The notes: generated by a model from the sequence alone, not told the origin. Counted from the first letter of the stretch, positions 53,349 through 62,910 are shown. The stretch is 64,000 bases of DNA from Chitinophaga pinensis (GCA_945870425.1 CAMBSD010000007.1:1-64000); one strand, 5' to 3'. Translations and numbers: made by a program.

Positions 53349-54791
53349 TTAGAATTTCTTCTCTTTTTCCATTTTATCTATCATATCTACTATTTGTTCG
53401 GGTGTTAACCTTTTGGCAAGAATCTCTTTTTTATCGTTTAACAAATAAAAAACAGGTGTTGAATAGATATCGTAATAGTATCTAAAATTGGTTTCGTTAT
53501 TCGGATCATACACGCTTATCCATTTGTGTTTCATTTCTGCTATATACTTTTTCCAATCTTTAGGATCAGGAGTGCCACTAACAGAATAAACCTCTAAAAA
53601 CTTTTGAGTTTTTACGGTACTTTTGTGAATGGCATTTAAGCTATCATAAGACCTAACAATCTTTGGCATTTCTTCTTTACAATGTCCACAGGTAGCATCC
53701 CAAAAAGCAAGCAAGGTGTATTTAGAATTGGTATTAAATAATGAATGGTAAACATTATTGGTATCAGGCATGCTAAGGTTCAAAGACTTTTTACCAATCA
53801 AATTATACCTCAATCTATTGGCTCTATCTTTCATTTTAAACATCATGGTTGAATCAATCCAATAAGCTCTGCCTTTGGCATAATGCTCATCAATCATGTG
53901 AACAAAAACGGCATCCATACCCATAAACTTAGACTCTTCATAGTGGTTGGTAATCCAATACAAATTAAACTTATAGTTTTCGTTGGCTCCTGTCGATTTG
54001 TTCAATAAAACATCGCAGTATTTATTAATACTATCAGGTATTTGAGGAAGTATTTTAGTAATGTATTTCTCGAATTTGGCAAAATAAACAGGCGTACGGG
54101 TTATTCTGTCATCTTTCAAATCGGTGTTATCAAAATAGTGGTTTAGATAATAGTAATACTGGAAGGTCGAATCAATAAAACCATTTGCCAATTTGGGAGG
54201 CTCAGGCACGTCTATTTCTTGCATTAATTTGAATATCTTACTGATTAAAATACTTGGATCTTTTGCAATAACTCCTTTTCTGTATTCAAATATTTTATCT
54301 TGTAGCTCATCCATTTCTTTGGTCAGTTTTGAAACGGAAGCTGTATCTCCATTGTTCTTAGCTTGTCGGGTTTTGGCATCTAACTCATTGGCTTGTTTAG
54401 CCAAGTTAACAGAGAATTTTTGGTATTGAAAAAATGCTTCATTCTCTTTTGAGTTTTTAACAATAACCGAACCAGCAATATTGGTAGTATCAGTTGCTTC
54501 TAATTCAAAAAACTGCTCGGTTACAATAAAATCAAATAATAAGCTTTTATCAGCTGTAGCAATTAAATAAACTCCCCCTTCTAATGGTTTGATACCTTTA
54601 AACACCATTTTACCTGATGCATCAGTTTTAGCACTATCTCGCAGGTACTGCTTATCTCCATAATAATAGCCAAGATAAAAATTGCGATTTTTAAATCCTT
54701 TGATGGTAATACTGATATTGTAGGCATCTTTTGAAAAACCTAACTTACAAAAAATGATAGCAGTAAGAAGTAATAATATTCTTTTTGACAT
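53349..54791 (-). CDS. TlpA-like thioredoxin-fold protein with DUF4369 domain
   Basis: This 480-residue envelope protein has a signal peptide (LLLLTAIIFCKLGFS), a DUF4369 region (about 25-130: ITIKGFKNRNFYLGYYYGD), a helical middle of DUF5106 type, and a thioredoxin-like end with the redox pair CGHC (WDATCGHCKEEMP) and a cis-proline (STPVFYLL). Members reduce or exchange disulfides in periplasmic proteins. It stands alone, divergent from the cysteine-rich pair at 55.2 kb, for which it may be a partner. Confidence 0.85.
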   Translation of the reverse strand: MSKRILLLLTAIIFCKLGFSKDAYNISITIKGFKNRNFYLGYYYGDKQYLRDSAKTDASGKMVFKGIKPLEGGVYLIATADKSLLFDFIVTEQFFELEATDTTNIAGSVIVKNSKENEAFFQYQKFSVNLAKQANELDAKTRQAKNNGDTASVSKLTKEMDELQDKIFEYRKGVIAKDPSILISKIFKLMQEIDVPEPPKLANGFIDSTFQYYYYLNHYFDNTDLKDDRITRTPVYFAKFEKYITKILPQIPDSINKYCDVLLNKSTGANENYKFNLYWITNHYEESKFMGMDAVFVHMIDEHYAKGRAYWIDSTMMFKMKDRANRLRYNLIGKKSLNLSMPDTNNVYHSLFNTNSKYTLLAFWDATCGHCKEEMPKIVRSYDSLNAIHKSTVKTQKFLEVYSVSGTPDPKDWKKYIAEMKHKWISVYDPNNETNFRYYYDIYSTPVFYLLNDKKEILAKRLTPEQIVDMIDKMEKEKKF

Positions 54792-55156
54792 ATGTATGGG
54801 TTTATTTCGGTGTAAAATTAATACAAATACTACAGATTAGGCAAGCCCAAAGCGTTTTTAAGATTGAATTAACAAAATTACCTAAATAAAGACTTGTTTG
54901 TTGACACAAAAAAATAAACGCAAATTTGAAAGGATTAAAAAAACCTTTCCAAATAACAATTATACATGACTAACAAACACTTTTTTTATTCAAATGACTT
55001 TTTTTTCTTTAAAAATATTTTTTTTATCTATTTATTTTTTTATCATTGTTTTATCATATAATTCTAATCTGCAGTAAAAGAATAATAATGATAAAAATTT
55101 TCAATTTATTAAACCTTAAAGTTTTCAGCAGGTTTTAAATTAAAACCGCAAAAACA
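54792..55156. other. Gene-free A/T-rich region
   Basis: This 365-base gap divides the TlpA-like gene and the next lipoprotein. An imperfect hairpin (GAAAGG and CCTTTC around an A-rich loop) sits near 54930. There is no gene or RNA that I can support; both divergent promoters should lie here. Confidence 0.4.
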
Positions 55157-55179
55157 ATGATAAAAAAATTTCTCTAATT

Positions 55180-55605
55180 ATGCTATTTACTAGTCTGGTA
55201 ATTTTAGCATGTAAAAAAGAACAGACAGTTTTAAACAGTAATTCCATCTCTCAACCTACGAAAGGGAAAAATTTAATTGTGGAGTCAGAAACCACATTTA
55301 GAACATTTTCTGAAGTTGATTCTTCTCTATTGGCAGAAGGTTACACCGAAGTAACTATTCCTTCAAATTATACTGCAGGTTTAGAATACAATGCAAGCAC
55401 TGATGAATTGCACTTGTACTATAACGACTCCGGTAAAATAATTGAAGTAATTAATTATGGAAGTCAAGAAGCAGCAGAAACTGGAGGAAACGATTGCCAT
55501 TTAAAATCTAAATCAACTCCTGACGGTGAAGAGTGTCAAGAAACAGGAAATGATTGCAAGGTTATTGTGGAAGATGTCAAAATTACAATCGTTTGTTGTG
55601 GTTAA
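55180..55605 (+). CDS. Cysteine-rich small lipoprotein, start region interrupted
   Basis: The frame gives 141 residues with a short lipobox (MLFTSLVILAC). An ATG at 55157 with MIKK starts a good signal, but that frame hits TAA after seven codons. One extra A in the A7 run at 55162-55168 would give MIKKISLIMLFTSLVILAC, a complete lipoprotein signal. The end has five cysteines (NDCH, EEC, NDC, CC). The family is not recognised. A strong hairpin separates it from the next gene. Confidence 0.6.
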   Translation: MLFTSLVILACKKEQTVLNSNSISQPTKGKNLIVESETTFRTFSEVDSSLLAEGYTEVTIPSNYTAGLEYNASTDELHLYYNDSGKIIEVINYGSQEAAETGGNDCHLKSKSTPDGEECQETGNDCKVIVEDVKITIVCCG

Positions 55606-55617
55606 AATTACATAATT

Positions 55618-55658
55618 AAATTGTGCGTCAAAAACAATAAATTATTGACGCACAATTT
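55618..55658 (+). terminator. Hairpin between the two lipoprotein genes
   Basis: A perfect 14-bp stem, AAATTGTGCGTCAA (55618-55631) and its complement (55645-55658), loop of 13 bases, followed by a weak T stretch. It sits 12 bases behind the first gene and 18 before the second, so it may be a partial terminator that lowers the second gene's expression. Confidence 0.65.
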
Positions 55659-55675
55659 TACAATACACTAAAATT

Positions 55676-57301
55676 ATGAATAATCTTTTAATTGTGACAG
55701 TTTTAATAATTGTATTATTAAGTTCATGCCAAACTAATAATCAAACAATTAACACGATAGACTTTGATAAAAATGGAACAATTGAAATACCAATAATTGG
55801 ACTACAAAAAACTAAGGCCTCACGTGCTAAAATATTAACATTTAATAATAATACTTACTTAGTTTTTAGCGATAGAAATACACAATTAATTTACGTTTAT
55901 TCTTGGAATGGAATGGAATTCAATTTATTTGATACAATAAATTATATATTGCCTTATAAAAAGGGGTTTAAAAATTTAAATGAATTCACATTAAAAAACT
56001 TGGACACCATAATAATATCCTATACATCATCATATTTTAATTATTTGCACGATTCCACAACATTCATGACAAATAAACAAAAAGACTTTATTTTAGAAGG
56101 GAATTTTGAGGCAGCTCCCGTTCTAACAAATAATAAAATGAGTTATAATAATTATGACTTAGATTTAATAAAGAAAAAAAATTCGAACTTCGTATCAAAT
56201 TCTGGGGACTTTCCAATATTTTATCATGAAAAATTTAAAGGTATTATTACTCCAATAAAGGATTTAACAAATTATACCAACTATTGCCGCAATATAGACA
56301 CTAACTACAGATATAGTGCAGGAATACTATATTTTGATGGGCGTCCATTCAATCCATTAAAAAATATTTTTTATCCATGCACTGACACTGGTGTTTATTA
56401 TCCGATTAATTTTAAATATATACGTGGTGATTATAATACAAGAAATCATGATGTTGTTTTTGGTTTTGGCAATAACAATGTTTTTACTATATTAGATACT
56501 AATCTTAATATTAAGCGAATAAAAGTTGATTCATATATTTTAGATACAATTTATCCGTATAATTTTTTTTATGATGAGTTCACTGATTATAGCAGAGGTG
56601 AATTTTTAAAGATTATATACGACTACAATTATGATTGTTATTATAGAATTATTAGAGTAGGTAATAATGTTAAAGATTTTAATGCTGAAATAAAACCTCA
56701 AAAATATCAAAGCATTAAAGAAACATACATTATCCAAAAAATCAATAATAAATTTAAGCTCATATCTGAAGGAATTGTTCCTGAAGAATATAACAATGAT
56801 TTTATGTCAATTTTACCTTTTAAAAATTATTTACTTTTCCAAAATCCAGTTAAATCGCTTGAAAAAGGCAGAATAATTTTCGATAAAATAATACTAAGAG
56901 AAAAAAAATCAAATGTTATTTCATTTAAAAACGAAGTGTTTAATTTAATTGAAAATAAGAAAAAAGAATTTTTGGGGAAATCATACAACGACTACGTTTA
57001 TACGATTACAAATCACAAAAAAAGTACTATTGTTTATAACATGGATGAAGCTTGCAGGAGCTGTATTGAGTATTTTTTTCAATACTTAAAAATCAATATG
57101 GATAAAATTGACTATAATAAACTGTCTATTATTTTAATTACAGCAAATAAAAAGTATTTAATGGAAGTATTGAACAGAGATAGCTTACCAAAAGGCATTT
57201 ATGTTGATGATTTAGGAATATCTAAAAGATACGTTGGAAATATTAGAAATGCAGTTAAAATTGATTTTGTTAATGATAGTTCATATATAAAACAATTTTA
57301 A
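55676..57301 (+). CDS. Lipoprotein with C-terminal CxxC, unknown function
   Basis: This 541-residue lipoprotein (lipobox LLSSC, C18) has a long beta-rich body (about 30-400) that may be a propeller similar to DUF4221-type proteins, and a final part of about 110 residues with CRSC (C460-C463) in the pattern VYNMDEACRSCIEYFF, then SIILITANKKYL, as in a thioredoxin-like fold. Codon use is very A/T-rich. It probably acts with the small cysteine-rich protein before it. Confidence 0.55.
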   Translation: MNNLLIVTVLIIVLLSSCQTNNQTINTIDFDKNGTIEIPIIGLQKTKASRAKILTFNNNTYLVFSDRNTQLIYVYSWNGMEFNLFDTINYILPYKKGFKNLNEFTLKNLDTIIISYTSSYFNYLHDSTTFMTNKQKDFILEGNFEAAPVLTNNKMSYNNYDLDLIKKKNSNFVSNSGDFPIFYHEKFKGIITPIKDLTNYTNYCRNIDTNYRYSAGILYFDGRPFNPLKNIFYPCTDTGVYYPINFKYIRGDYNTRNHDVVFGFGNNNVFTILDTNLNIKRIKVDSYILDTIYPYNFFYDEFTDYSRGEFLKIIYDYNYDCYYRIIRVGNNVKDFNAEIKPQKYQSIKETYIIQKINNKFKLISEGIVPEEYNNDFMSILPFKNYLLFQNPVKSLEKGRIIFDKIILREKKSNVISFKNEVFNLIENKKKEFLGKSYNDYVYTITNHKKSTIVYNMDEACRSCIEYFFQYLKINMDKIDYNKLSIILITANKKYLMEVLNRDSLPKGIYVDDLGISKRYVGNIRNAVKIDFVNDSSYIKQF

Positions 57302-57442
57302 GGTGGTAATATGCTTGAATTAACAACTGATATAGAAAAAAGATATTTTAATAAATAATAATTTCATATTTATTCTATCTTTTATAAGCTTACATCTCTT
57401 TTGAAGATTTAAGTACAATAAAAGCCTATTATTGCAGTAAAT

Positions 57443-58654
57443 ATGAAATTCCATTTAAACCTGCTAAATGCTGTTTGTCTTAGCATTAGCAACATTTTCG
57501 ATGACAATAAATACGCTGATAAGGTGCTAGAAAGGGTACTAAAATCAAATAACCGCTGGGGAGCACGTGATAGGGCTTTTATAGCCGAAAACACTTATGA
57601 CATGGTGCGCTATTGGCGTTTGATAAGAACTGTGGCGGAGTTAGAGACACATGATCTTAACCAACAAAACCTCTATACATTGTTTGGCACTTGGCAAATA
57701 TTGAAAGGTGCACCCATTCCTAATTGGGAGGAGTTTAAAAATGTGGATGTAAAAAAAATTGAGCATAACTACAAAATATTAAAAACACAAAGAAAGATTG
57801 TTCACTCAGTACCCGATTGGTTAGATGATTTAGCTATAAAAGAATTAGGTAAGCAATGGAACCAAGAAGTGGAAGCATTAAACTTAACAGCACCTGTGGT
57901 AATAAGGGTTAATAATCTAAAAACAAACAAAGCTGATTTAGCCAAATCATTAAAAGACAAAGATATTTTAACTGAAATAGTTCAAGGCTGCAAAGACGCA
58001 TTGATACTTAAGGAAAGACAAAATCTTTTCATCACTGAGGAGTTTAAAAATGGCTTATTTGAAGTGCAAGATGCTTCTTCTCAATTGGTAGCTGAAATGA
58101 TGCAATTGGAACCTGGAATGAAAGTGGTGGATGCCTGTGCTGGTGCTGGTGGAAAAAGTATGCACATCGCTTCTATCATGCAAAACAAAGGACGTATTAT
58201 CAGTCTTGATACCGAACAATGGAAATTAGATGAATTGAAGAAACGAGGTCGCAGAGCAGGTGTTTGTAATATTGAAACGCGTTTGATTGAAGGTACCAAA
58301 ACCATCAAAAAATTACATGATTTTGCTGATAGGGTTCTTCTAGATGTGCCTTGCAGCGGATTAGGAGTTATTAAGCGTAACCCTGATGCCAAATGGAAAC
58401 TAAGTTTGGAGTTTATAGAAAAAGTAAAGAAACAACAACAAGAAATCCTCGAAAACTATAGTAAAATTGTAAAACCAGGAGGAAAAATGGTATATGCTAC
58501 ATGCAGTATTTTGCCTAGCGAAAACTTTTTGCAAGTGGAGGCTTTCTTAAAAAATCACCCTGAGTTTACCTTAGAAGAAGAGAAACGTTTATACCCAAGT
58601 CAAACAGGATTTGATGGATTTTATATGGCAAGATTGGTAAAAGCTAATGTATAA
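57443..58654 (+). CDS. RsmB/NOP2-family RNA m5C methyltransferase
   Basis: This 403-residue enzyme methylates cytosine C5 in rRNA (or tRNA). The SAM motif VVDACAGAGGKS, motif IV DVPCSGLGVIKRNPD and motif VI YATCSILPSEN with the two catalytic cysteines are present. The N-terminal part is helical like the NusB-like region of RsmB. The gene and bshB1 follow each other with 11 bases between. Target site not decided. Confidence 0.9.
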   Translation: MKFHLNLLNAVCLSISNIFDDNKYADKVLERVLKSNNRWGARDRAFIAENTYDMVRYWRLIRTVAELETHDLNQQNLYTLFGTWQILKGAPIPNWEEFKNVDVKKIEHNYKILKTQRKIVHSVPDWLDDLAIKELGKQWNQEVEALNLTAPVVIRVNNLKTNKADLAKSLKDKDILTEIVQGCKDALILKERQNLFITEEFKNGLFEVQDASSQLVAEMMQLEPGMKVVDACAGAGGKSMHIASIMQNKGRIISLDTEQWKLDELKKRGRRAGVCNIETRLIEGTKTIKKLHDFADRVLLDVPCSGLGVIKRNPDAKWKLSLEFIEKVKKQQQEILENYSKIVKPGGKMVYATCSILPSENFLQVEAFLKNHPEFTLEEEKRLYPSQTGFDGFYMARLVKANV

Positions 58655-58665
58655 TTAACGGAAGA

Positions 58666-59391
58666 ATGGCAATAGTAAAATTGGATATACTTTGTTTTGG
58701 TGCACACCCTGATGATGTTGAGCTATCGTGCAGTGGCACTGTGATGAGACATATTGATTTAGGTTACAAGGTAGGAATAATTGACTTAACCCAAGGAGAA
58801 TTGGGAACCAGAGGCTCAGCAGAACTGCGATTGCAAGAGGCAGAGAAAGCAGCCAAGATATTAGGAATAAGTTGTAGGGATAATATCGGTTTAGCAGATG
58901 GTTTCTTTAGAAAAGACCAGGAAACATTGCTTAAAATAATAGCCAAAATACGTCAATACCAACCTACAATTGTACTTTGTAATTCAGAGATTGATCGACA
59001 TGTTGACCATGGTAGAGCGGCTGATTTGATTGAAGAAGCTTGTTTTTTAAGTGGCCTTAGGAGAATTGAAACCCAATTAGATGGCCATCAACAGGAAGCT
59101 TGGAGGCCAACATCTGTTTATCACTATATTCAAGACCGCATGCAAACCCCAGATTTGCTATTTGACATTACACCCTACATGGATAGGAAAATTGAATCTA
59201 TTAAGGCTTTTAGCAGTCAGTTCTATGATGCCAATTCAATAGAGCCCGAAACCCCAATATCAGGAGAGTTTTTCTTTGATTTTATTAAATCAAGAGCCAT
59301 TGAATTTGGCCGAAATATCAATGTAAAATATGCGGAAGGATTTACTGTGAGACGAACCATTGGCTCAAATAACCTAATGAACTTACTTTAA
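58666..59391 (+). CDS. bshB1: Bacillithiol biosynthesis deacetylase BshB1
   Basis: This 241-residue zinc enzyme removes the acetyl group from GlcNAc-malate in bacillithiol synthesis. The family signature AHPDDVELSCSGT, the TQGELGTRGS turn and RHVDHGRA (third ligand) are present. The stop codon overlaps the trmD stop on the other strand in TTAA at 59388-59391. BshA and BshC are not in the window. Confidence 0.92.
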   Translation: MAIVKLDILCFGAHPDDVELSCSGTVMRHIDLGYKVGIIDLTQGELGTRGSAELRLQEAEKAAKILGISCRDNIGLADGFFRKDQETLLKIIAKIRQYQPTIVLCNSEIDRHVDHGRAADLIEEACFLSGLRRIETQLDGHQQEAWRPTSVYHYIQDRMQTPDLLFDITPYMDRKIESIKAFSSQFYDANSIEPETPISGEFFFDFIKSRAIEFGRNINVKYAEGFTVRRTIGSNNLMNLL

Positions 59392-60068
59392 TCTACGTCC
59401 AACATTCCTGGTCTTCTTTCTTTGGTCCTTAGCACACTTTGCTCATGTCGCCAAGCATCAATTTTTGCATGATTGCCAGACAATAAAATTTCAGGAACTT
59501 TCCAGCCTTTATAATCTGCTGGTTGGCTATAAACGGGGGGACTTATCAAATTATCCTGAAAAGAATCGCTTAAGGCAGAGGTTTCATCATTTAACACACC
59601 AGGAATAAGTCTAACTATGGCATCTACAACTACTGCAGTGGCAAGCTCTCCTCCTGTTAGCACATAGTTACCTATGGATACCTCACGAGTAATCAAATTT
59701 TGTCTAACACGTTCATCTACTCCTTTATAGTGTCCGCATAAAAAAGCTATGTTCTTTTTGCCTGAAAGTTGATTGGCTAATTTTTGATCGAACAATTCTC
59801 CATCAGGACTTAAATAAATTACCTCATCATAGTTTCGTTCCGACTTTAGTTTTTGCAAACAATTGTCAATAGGTTCAACCATCATCACCATACCTGCTCC
59901 TCCCCCATAAGCATAATCGTCCACTTGCTTATGCTTATTGTTACTATAATCGCGAATGTTATGCAAGGCGATTTCAACCAATTGTTTAGCTTGAGCCCTC
60001 TTTAGGATGGACTCGCTAAATGGACCTTCAAACATTTGAGGGAATAAAGTTAAAATATCTATATGCAC
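59388..60068 (-). CDS. trmD: tRNA (guanine37-N1)-methyltransferase
   Basis: This 226-residue SPOUT enzyme methylates G37 of tRNA, needed to avoid frameshifting. Seen: the ILTLFPQMFEGPF start, the knot YLSPDGELFDQ and the LTGGELA motif with DDYAYGGGAGMVM. Length is normal. Third gene of rpsP-rimM-trmD; rplS is not next to it, in contrast to many bacteria. Confidence 0.96.
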   Translation of the reverse strand: MHIDILTLFPQMFEGPFSESILKRAQAKQLVEIALHNIRDYSNNKHKQVDDYAYGGGAGMVMMVEPIDNCLQKLKSERNYDEVIYLSPDGELFDQKLANQLSGKKNIAFLCGHYKGVDERVRQNLITREVSIGNYVLTGGELATAVVVDAIVRLIPGVLNDETSALSDSFQDNLISPPVYSQPADYKGWKVPEILLSGNHAKIDAWRHEQSVLRTKERRPGMLDVD

Positions 60069-60132
60069 TGTAATTATGAATTAAGAATTATTGGTTATTA
60101 AGTTTTGAAGCCATGCACTGAATTATTGTGAA

Positions 60133-60651
60133 CTACTTTGCATTCAAATCTAAAAATCCCGCGGGAAGGTTTAAGGTAATTTGCTTTTGCTTATTGTTAA
60201 TTTCAATAACAAACTCCTCCACAGCAGGAATAAGCACTTCTTGGTCTTTATAAAAGGTTTGAAGCATGGTTTGACCAGGCATTTCAATAATTTCGTTTAA
60301 TATGCCTATTTCACCGAAACCATCAGCAAAAATTCGGTAACCAATAATTGAAACATCTAAATTACCTTTCTTTCTTTTCACCCCTGATTTATGGAGTAAA
60401 ACATCCAATGCAACAAAATCTTCAGCACTATCCACGGTATTGATATCCTGACATTTAATGATAGCTTCAATATCAGTGGTTCTTTGCCATTCTTCCACAA
60501 AAAAAGGAACAGGTTTTTGTTTAATTAAAAACATTACCCATTCCTTTAATTTTATATTTTTCTCCAAAGAGATTTTCAGAAAACCATTATTTCCGTGGGA
60601 TTTAATTACATATCCCACTTTAGTGAAGTCATTTAAATCTATTGACTTCAT
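60133..60651 (-). CDS. rimM: Ribosome maturation factor RimM
   Basis: This 172-residue protein assists 30S assembly at the S19/h31-33 head region. The N-terminal RimM domain (GYVIKSHGNNGFLKISL) and the C-terminal PRC-barrel (LIPAVEEFVIEINNKQKQITLNLP) are recognisable. It lies between rpsP (9-base gap) and trmD (64-base gap). Confidence 0.93.
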   Translation of the reverse strand: MKSIDLNDFTKVGYVIKSHGNNGFLKISLEKNIKLKEWVMFLIKQKPVPFFVEEWQRTTDIEAIIKCQDINTVDSAEDFVALDVLLHKSGVKRKKGNLDVSIIGYRIFADGFGEIGILNEIIEMPGQTMLQTFYKDQEVLIPAVEEFVIEINNKQKQITLNLPAGFLDLNAK

Positions 60652-60660
60652 AATAATAAA

Positions 60661-61257
60661 TTATTCTGCTGTTTCAGTAGCTGTATCAATAGTTGCTTCT
60701 GAAGGAGTTTCAATAACTGCATCTTCAACAGGAACTTCTGCTACCTCAGGGGTTTCTTCCACCACAGGTGCATTTGCAGCTTCCGCTTCAGCTATCAAAG
60801 CCGCTTTTTTCTCTGCTAATTTAGCAGCGCGAGCTTCTTTCACTTTTGCTTCAGCAACTAATTTCTCTGCTGCTTTTGCATCTACTCCAGCACCTTGTTT
60901 GGCGACATGTGCAGCCACTTTTGCATTTTTCTCTTCAACCCATTTTTCGAATTTAGCATCTGCTTGTTCCTGGGTTAATACGCCTTTTCTTACTCCACCA
61001 TTAAGGTGCTTTTTCATCAACACTCCTTTGTAAGATAAGATTGCGCGGCAAGTGTCAGTTGGCTGTGCGCCATTGTCTAACCATTTTGCTGCTTTTTCTA
61101 CATCTAATTCAATTGTTGCTGGAACGGTTTGAGGTTTGTAAAAACCCAAATTTTCGATAAATTTACCATCCCTCGGAGCACGTGAATCCGCCACCACAAT
61201 GTGGTAATAAGGTGCCTGTTTACGTCCATGACGTTGTAATCTGATTTTTACTGACAT
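60661..61257 (-). CDS. rpsP: 30S ribosomal protein bS16, with long C-terminal tail
   Basis: The first ~85 residues are normal bS16 ([20 protein letters not shown]). A tail of about 110 residues follows, rich in A, E and V ([20 protein letters not shown]), first basic/helical then acidic. A long tail is common in this phylum. The role of the tail is unknown. First gene of the rpsP-rimM-trmD operon. Confidence 0.95.
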   Translation of the reverse strand: MSVKIRLQRHGRKQAPYYHIVVADSRAPRDGKFIENLGFYKPQTVPATIELDVEKAAKWLDNGAQPTDTCRAILSYKGVLMKKHLNGGVRKGVLTQEQADAKFEKWVEEKNAKVAAHVAKQGAGVDAKAAEKLVAEAKVKEARAAKLAEKKAALIAEAEAANAPVVEETPEVAEVPVEDAVIETPSEATIDTATETAE

Positions 61258-61407
61258 TACTTATTTTGTTTAAATTGTTAATAATTAACCGCTTGTTCTC
61301 CAAACAAACGGGCTGCAAATTTGTGGTTTTTTATTTAAAAATAAAAGTCTTCAATTAATTCTTTTTTCTATCCTTAGTTATTTGCAAATTCGCATCCACC
61401 TAAACAT

Positions 61408-62238
61408 ATGAAAAAACTTCTATACTCAGCCCTAATCTTGATGTCTCTTGCATCATGCTCTAAAGAATCATCTCCTGAAGATAAATGTACCGGTAAAACC
61501 GGAGGAGGAGGACTTGTAAGTCTTTTAATATCAACTGGTGATGATATTGTGATGGGACAGGCAACAGCAGCTCAAATTGAAGCCAATAGCACAGAATATC
61601 CATTGCTAGATTCTGCTAAATATAATGTGGCTTATGGCCATATATACCGCATTACAAACAATATCCTAAATTCAGGACAAGTGTATTATAAGGACCAATT
61701 TGTGTGGAAAGTTAGAATTATTAAGCGAGATGATGTTTTAAATGCATTCTGCACTCCTGGAGGCTACATTTACGTTTATACTGGATTAATTAAATACCTA
61801 GATAATGAAACCCAATTAGCTGGTGTTATGGGTCATGAGATTGCTCATGCTGACGGCAGACATAGTGCTAATCAAATGGTTAAACAATATGGAATTTCGG
61901 CTCTACTTTCGATTATTTCTGGTGGTAGTCAAAGTCAATTAACAACTTTAGCTGCTAATCTATTGTTATTAAAATATGGCAGAGCAGATGAAACAGAAGC
62001 GGATAAATTCTCGGTTCGTTATTTGAAAGATACGGAATATGATGGCCGTGGTGCTAAATATTTCTTTGAAAAGTTAATTGCAGCTGGTCAAACAGGAGGA
62101 ACACCTGCTTTTTTAAGCACACACCCTGATCCAGGTGATAGGGTTACAAATATTACTCAGACTTGGGAATGTCTTGGCAGCAAAGTAGGTTTAACATTCG
62201 ATACCCGCTACGCTCAATTCAAAACCAGCCTGCCATAA
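61408..62238 (+). CDS. M48-family metalloprotease lipoprotein
   Basis: This 276-residue lipoprotein (lipobox at C17, LMSLASC) has the zinc motif HEIAH (H143, E144, H147) and the third ligand in DETEADKF (about 195-197), as in the BepA/LoiP type. Such proteases clear misfolded outer-membrane proteins. The gene stands alone, ended by a hairpin at 62267-62301. Confidence 0.9.
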   Translation: MKKLLYSALILMSLASCSKESSPEDKCTGKTGGGGLVSLLISTGDDIVMGQATAAQIEANSTEYPLLDSAKYNVAYGHIYRITNNILNSGQVYYKDQFVWKVRIIKRDDVLNAFCTPGGYIYVYTGLIKYLDNETQLAGVMGHEIAHADGRHSANQMVKQYGISALLSIISGGSQSQLTTLAANLLLLKYGRADETEADKFSVRYLKDTEYDGRGAKYFFEKLIAAGQTGGTPAFLSTHPDPGDRVTNITQTWECLGSKVGLTFDTRYAQFKTSLP

Positions 62239-62266
62239 GCAGTTGGCGGTTGATAGTATATTGCTG

Positions 62267-62301
62267 TTAGTGAAAGGAGTTATTTGTATTCCTTTCACTA
62301 A
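62267..62301 (+). terminator. Terminator after the M48 gene
   Basis: A perfect 12-bp stem, TTAGTGAAAGGA (62267-62278) and its complement (62290-62301), loop of 11 bases. The T stretch after it is weak. Confidence 0.65.
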
Positions 62302-62349
62302 TTATTTCCGATAATATAGCAATAAGAAAATATATCAAACTAATTACCA

Positions 62350-62817
62350 TTAACCAATTTGCCCAAATTGCTTGAAATGGTGGGTAAAGTGCTTGCTGTG
62401 AAATCTTTCCCAATCACTTTTTGTTAATGGTCCAAACACAGGATGTGAATGGATTTTGCTTGTATTTTGCTCATAATAAGTAACAAATTTGGCCATATAT
62501 GAATTTAACTCATTAATGGCTCCGTAAAAAGTAGGATTTCTAAAAACGATTCCATCTCCTCTGAATATGGGCGATTGAAAATCCTTTCTAAATGGGGAAT
62601 CACTATCAATAAACATCCGTTTTATTTTAGCGACCTTGTCATCATCAGTAAAAACAGGTGCTTCAATCTCTCCAATAGACACCATTATGGCATCCGAAAG
62701 GTGTTCAATCATTTGCCAGGCATTCAGACTACCCCATAAAGGTTTGGCTTCTATACTTAAATCCTTAGTTAATAGATCTAAGTTAATTTCAGGGAATGAT
62801 AAAAAAGTAGTTTCCAT
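62350..62817 (-). CDS. DUF1569 / DinB-like protein
   Basis: From ATG 62817 this 155-residue protein resembles the DUF1569 branch of the DinB fold: WQMIEHLSDA near the start and SDWERFHSKHFTHHFKQFG at the end give the three histidines that bind a metal in such folds. Reaction unknown; thiol-dependent transferases of this fold often use bacillithiol, and bshB1 is nearby, but that link is a guess. Confidence 0.8.
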   Translation of the reverse strand: METTFLSFPEINLDLLTKDLSIEAKPLWGSLNAWQMIEHLSDAIMVSIGEIEAPVFTDDDKVAKIKRMFIDSDSPFRKDFQSPIFRGDGIVFRNPTFYGAINELNSYMAKFVTYYEQNTSKIHSHPVFGPLTKSDWERFHSKHFTHHFKQFGQIG

Positions 62818-62860
62818 TATCAGCAAATATTAAAACATTTTAGTACAATTACCCATAAAA

Positions 62861-62888
62861 AAATGCCCAAGCTGTTGCTTGGGCATTT
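62861..62888 (-). terminator. Terminator of the Omp28-like gene
   Basis: A perfect 12-bp stem AAATGCCCAAGC with complement, loop TGTT; on the minus strand followed by a run of seven T. Confidence 0.85.
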
Positions 62889-62910
62889 TGGATTAGCGAT
62901 ACTGCTGTTA

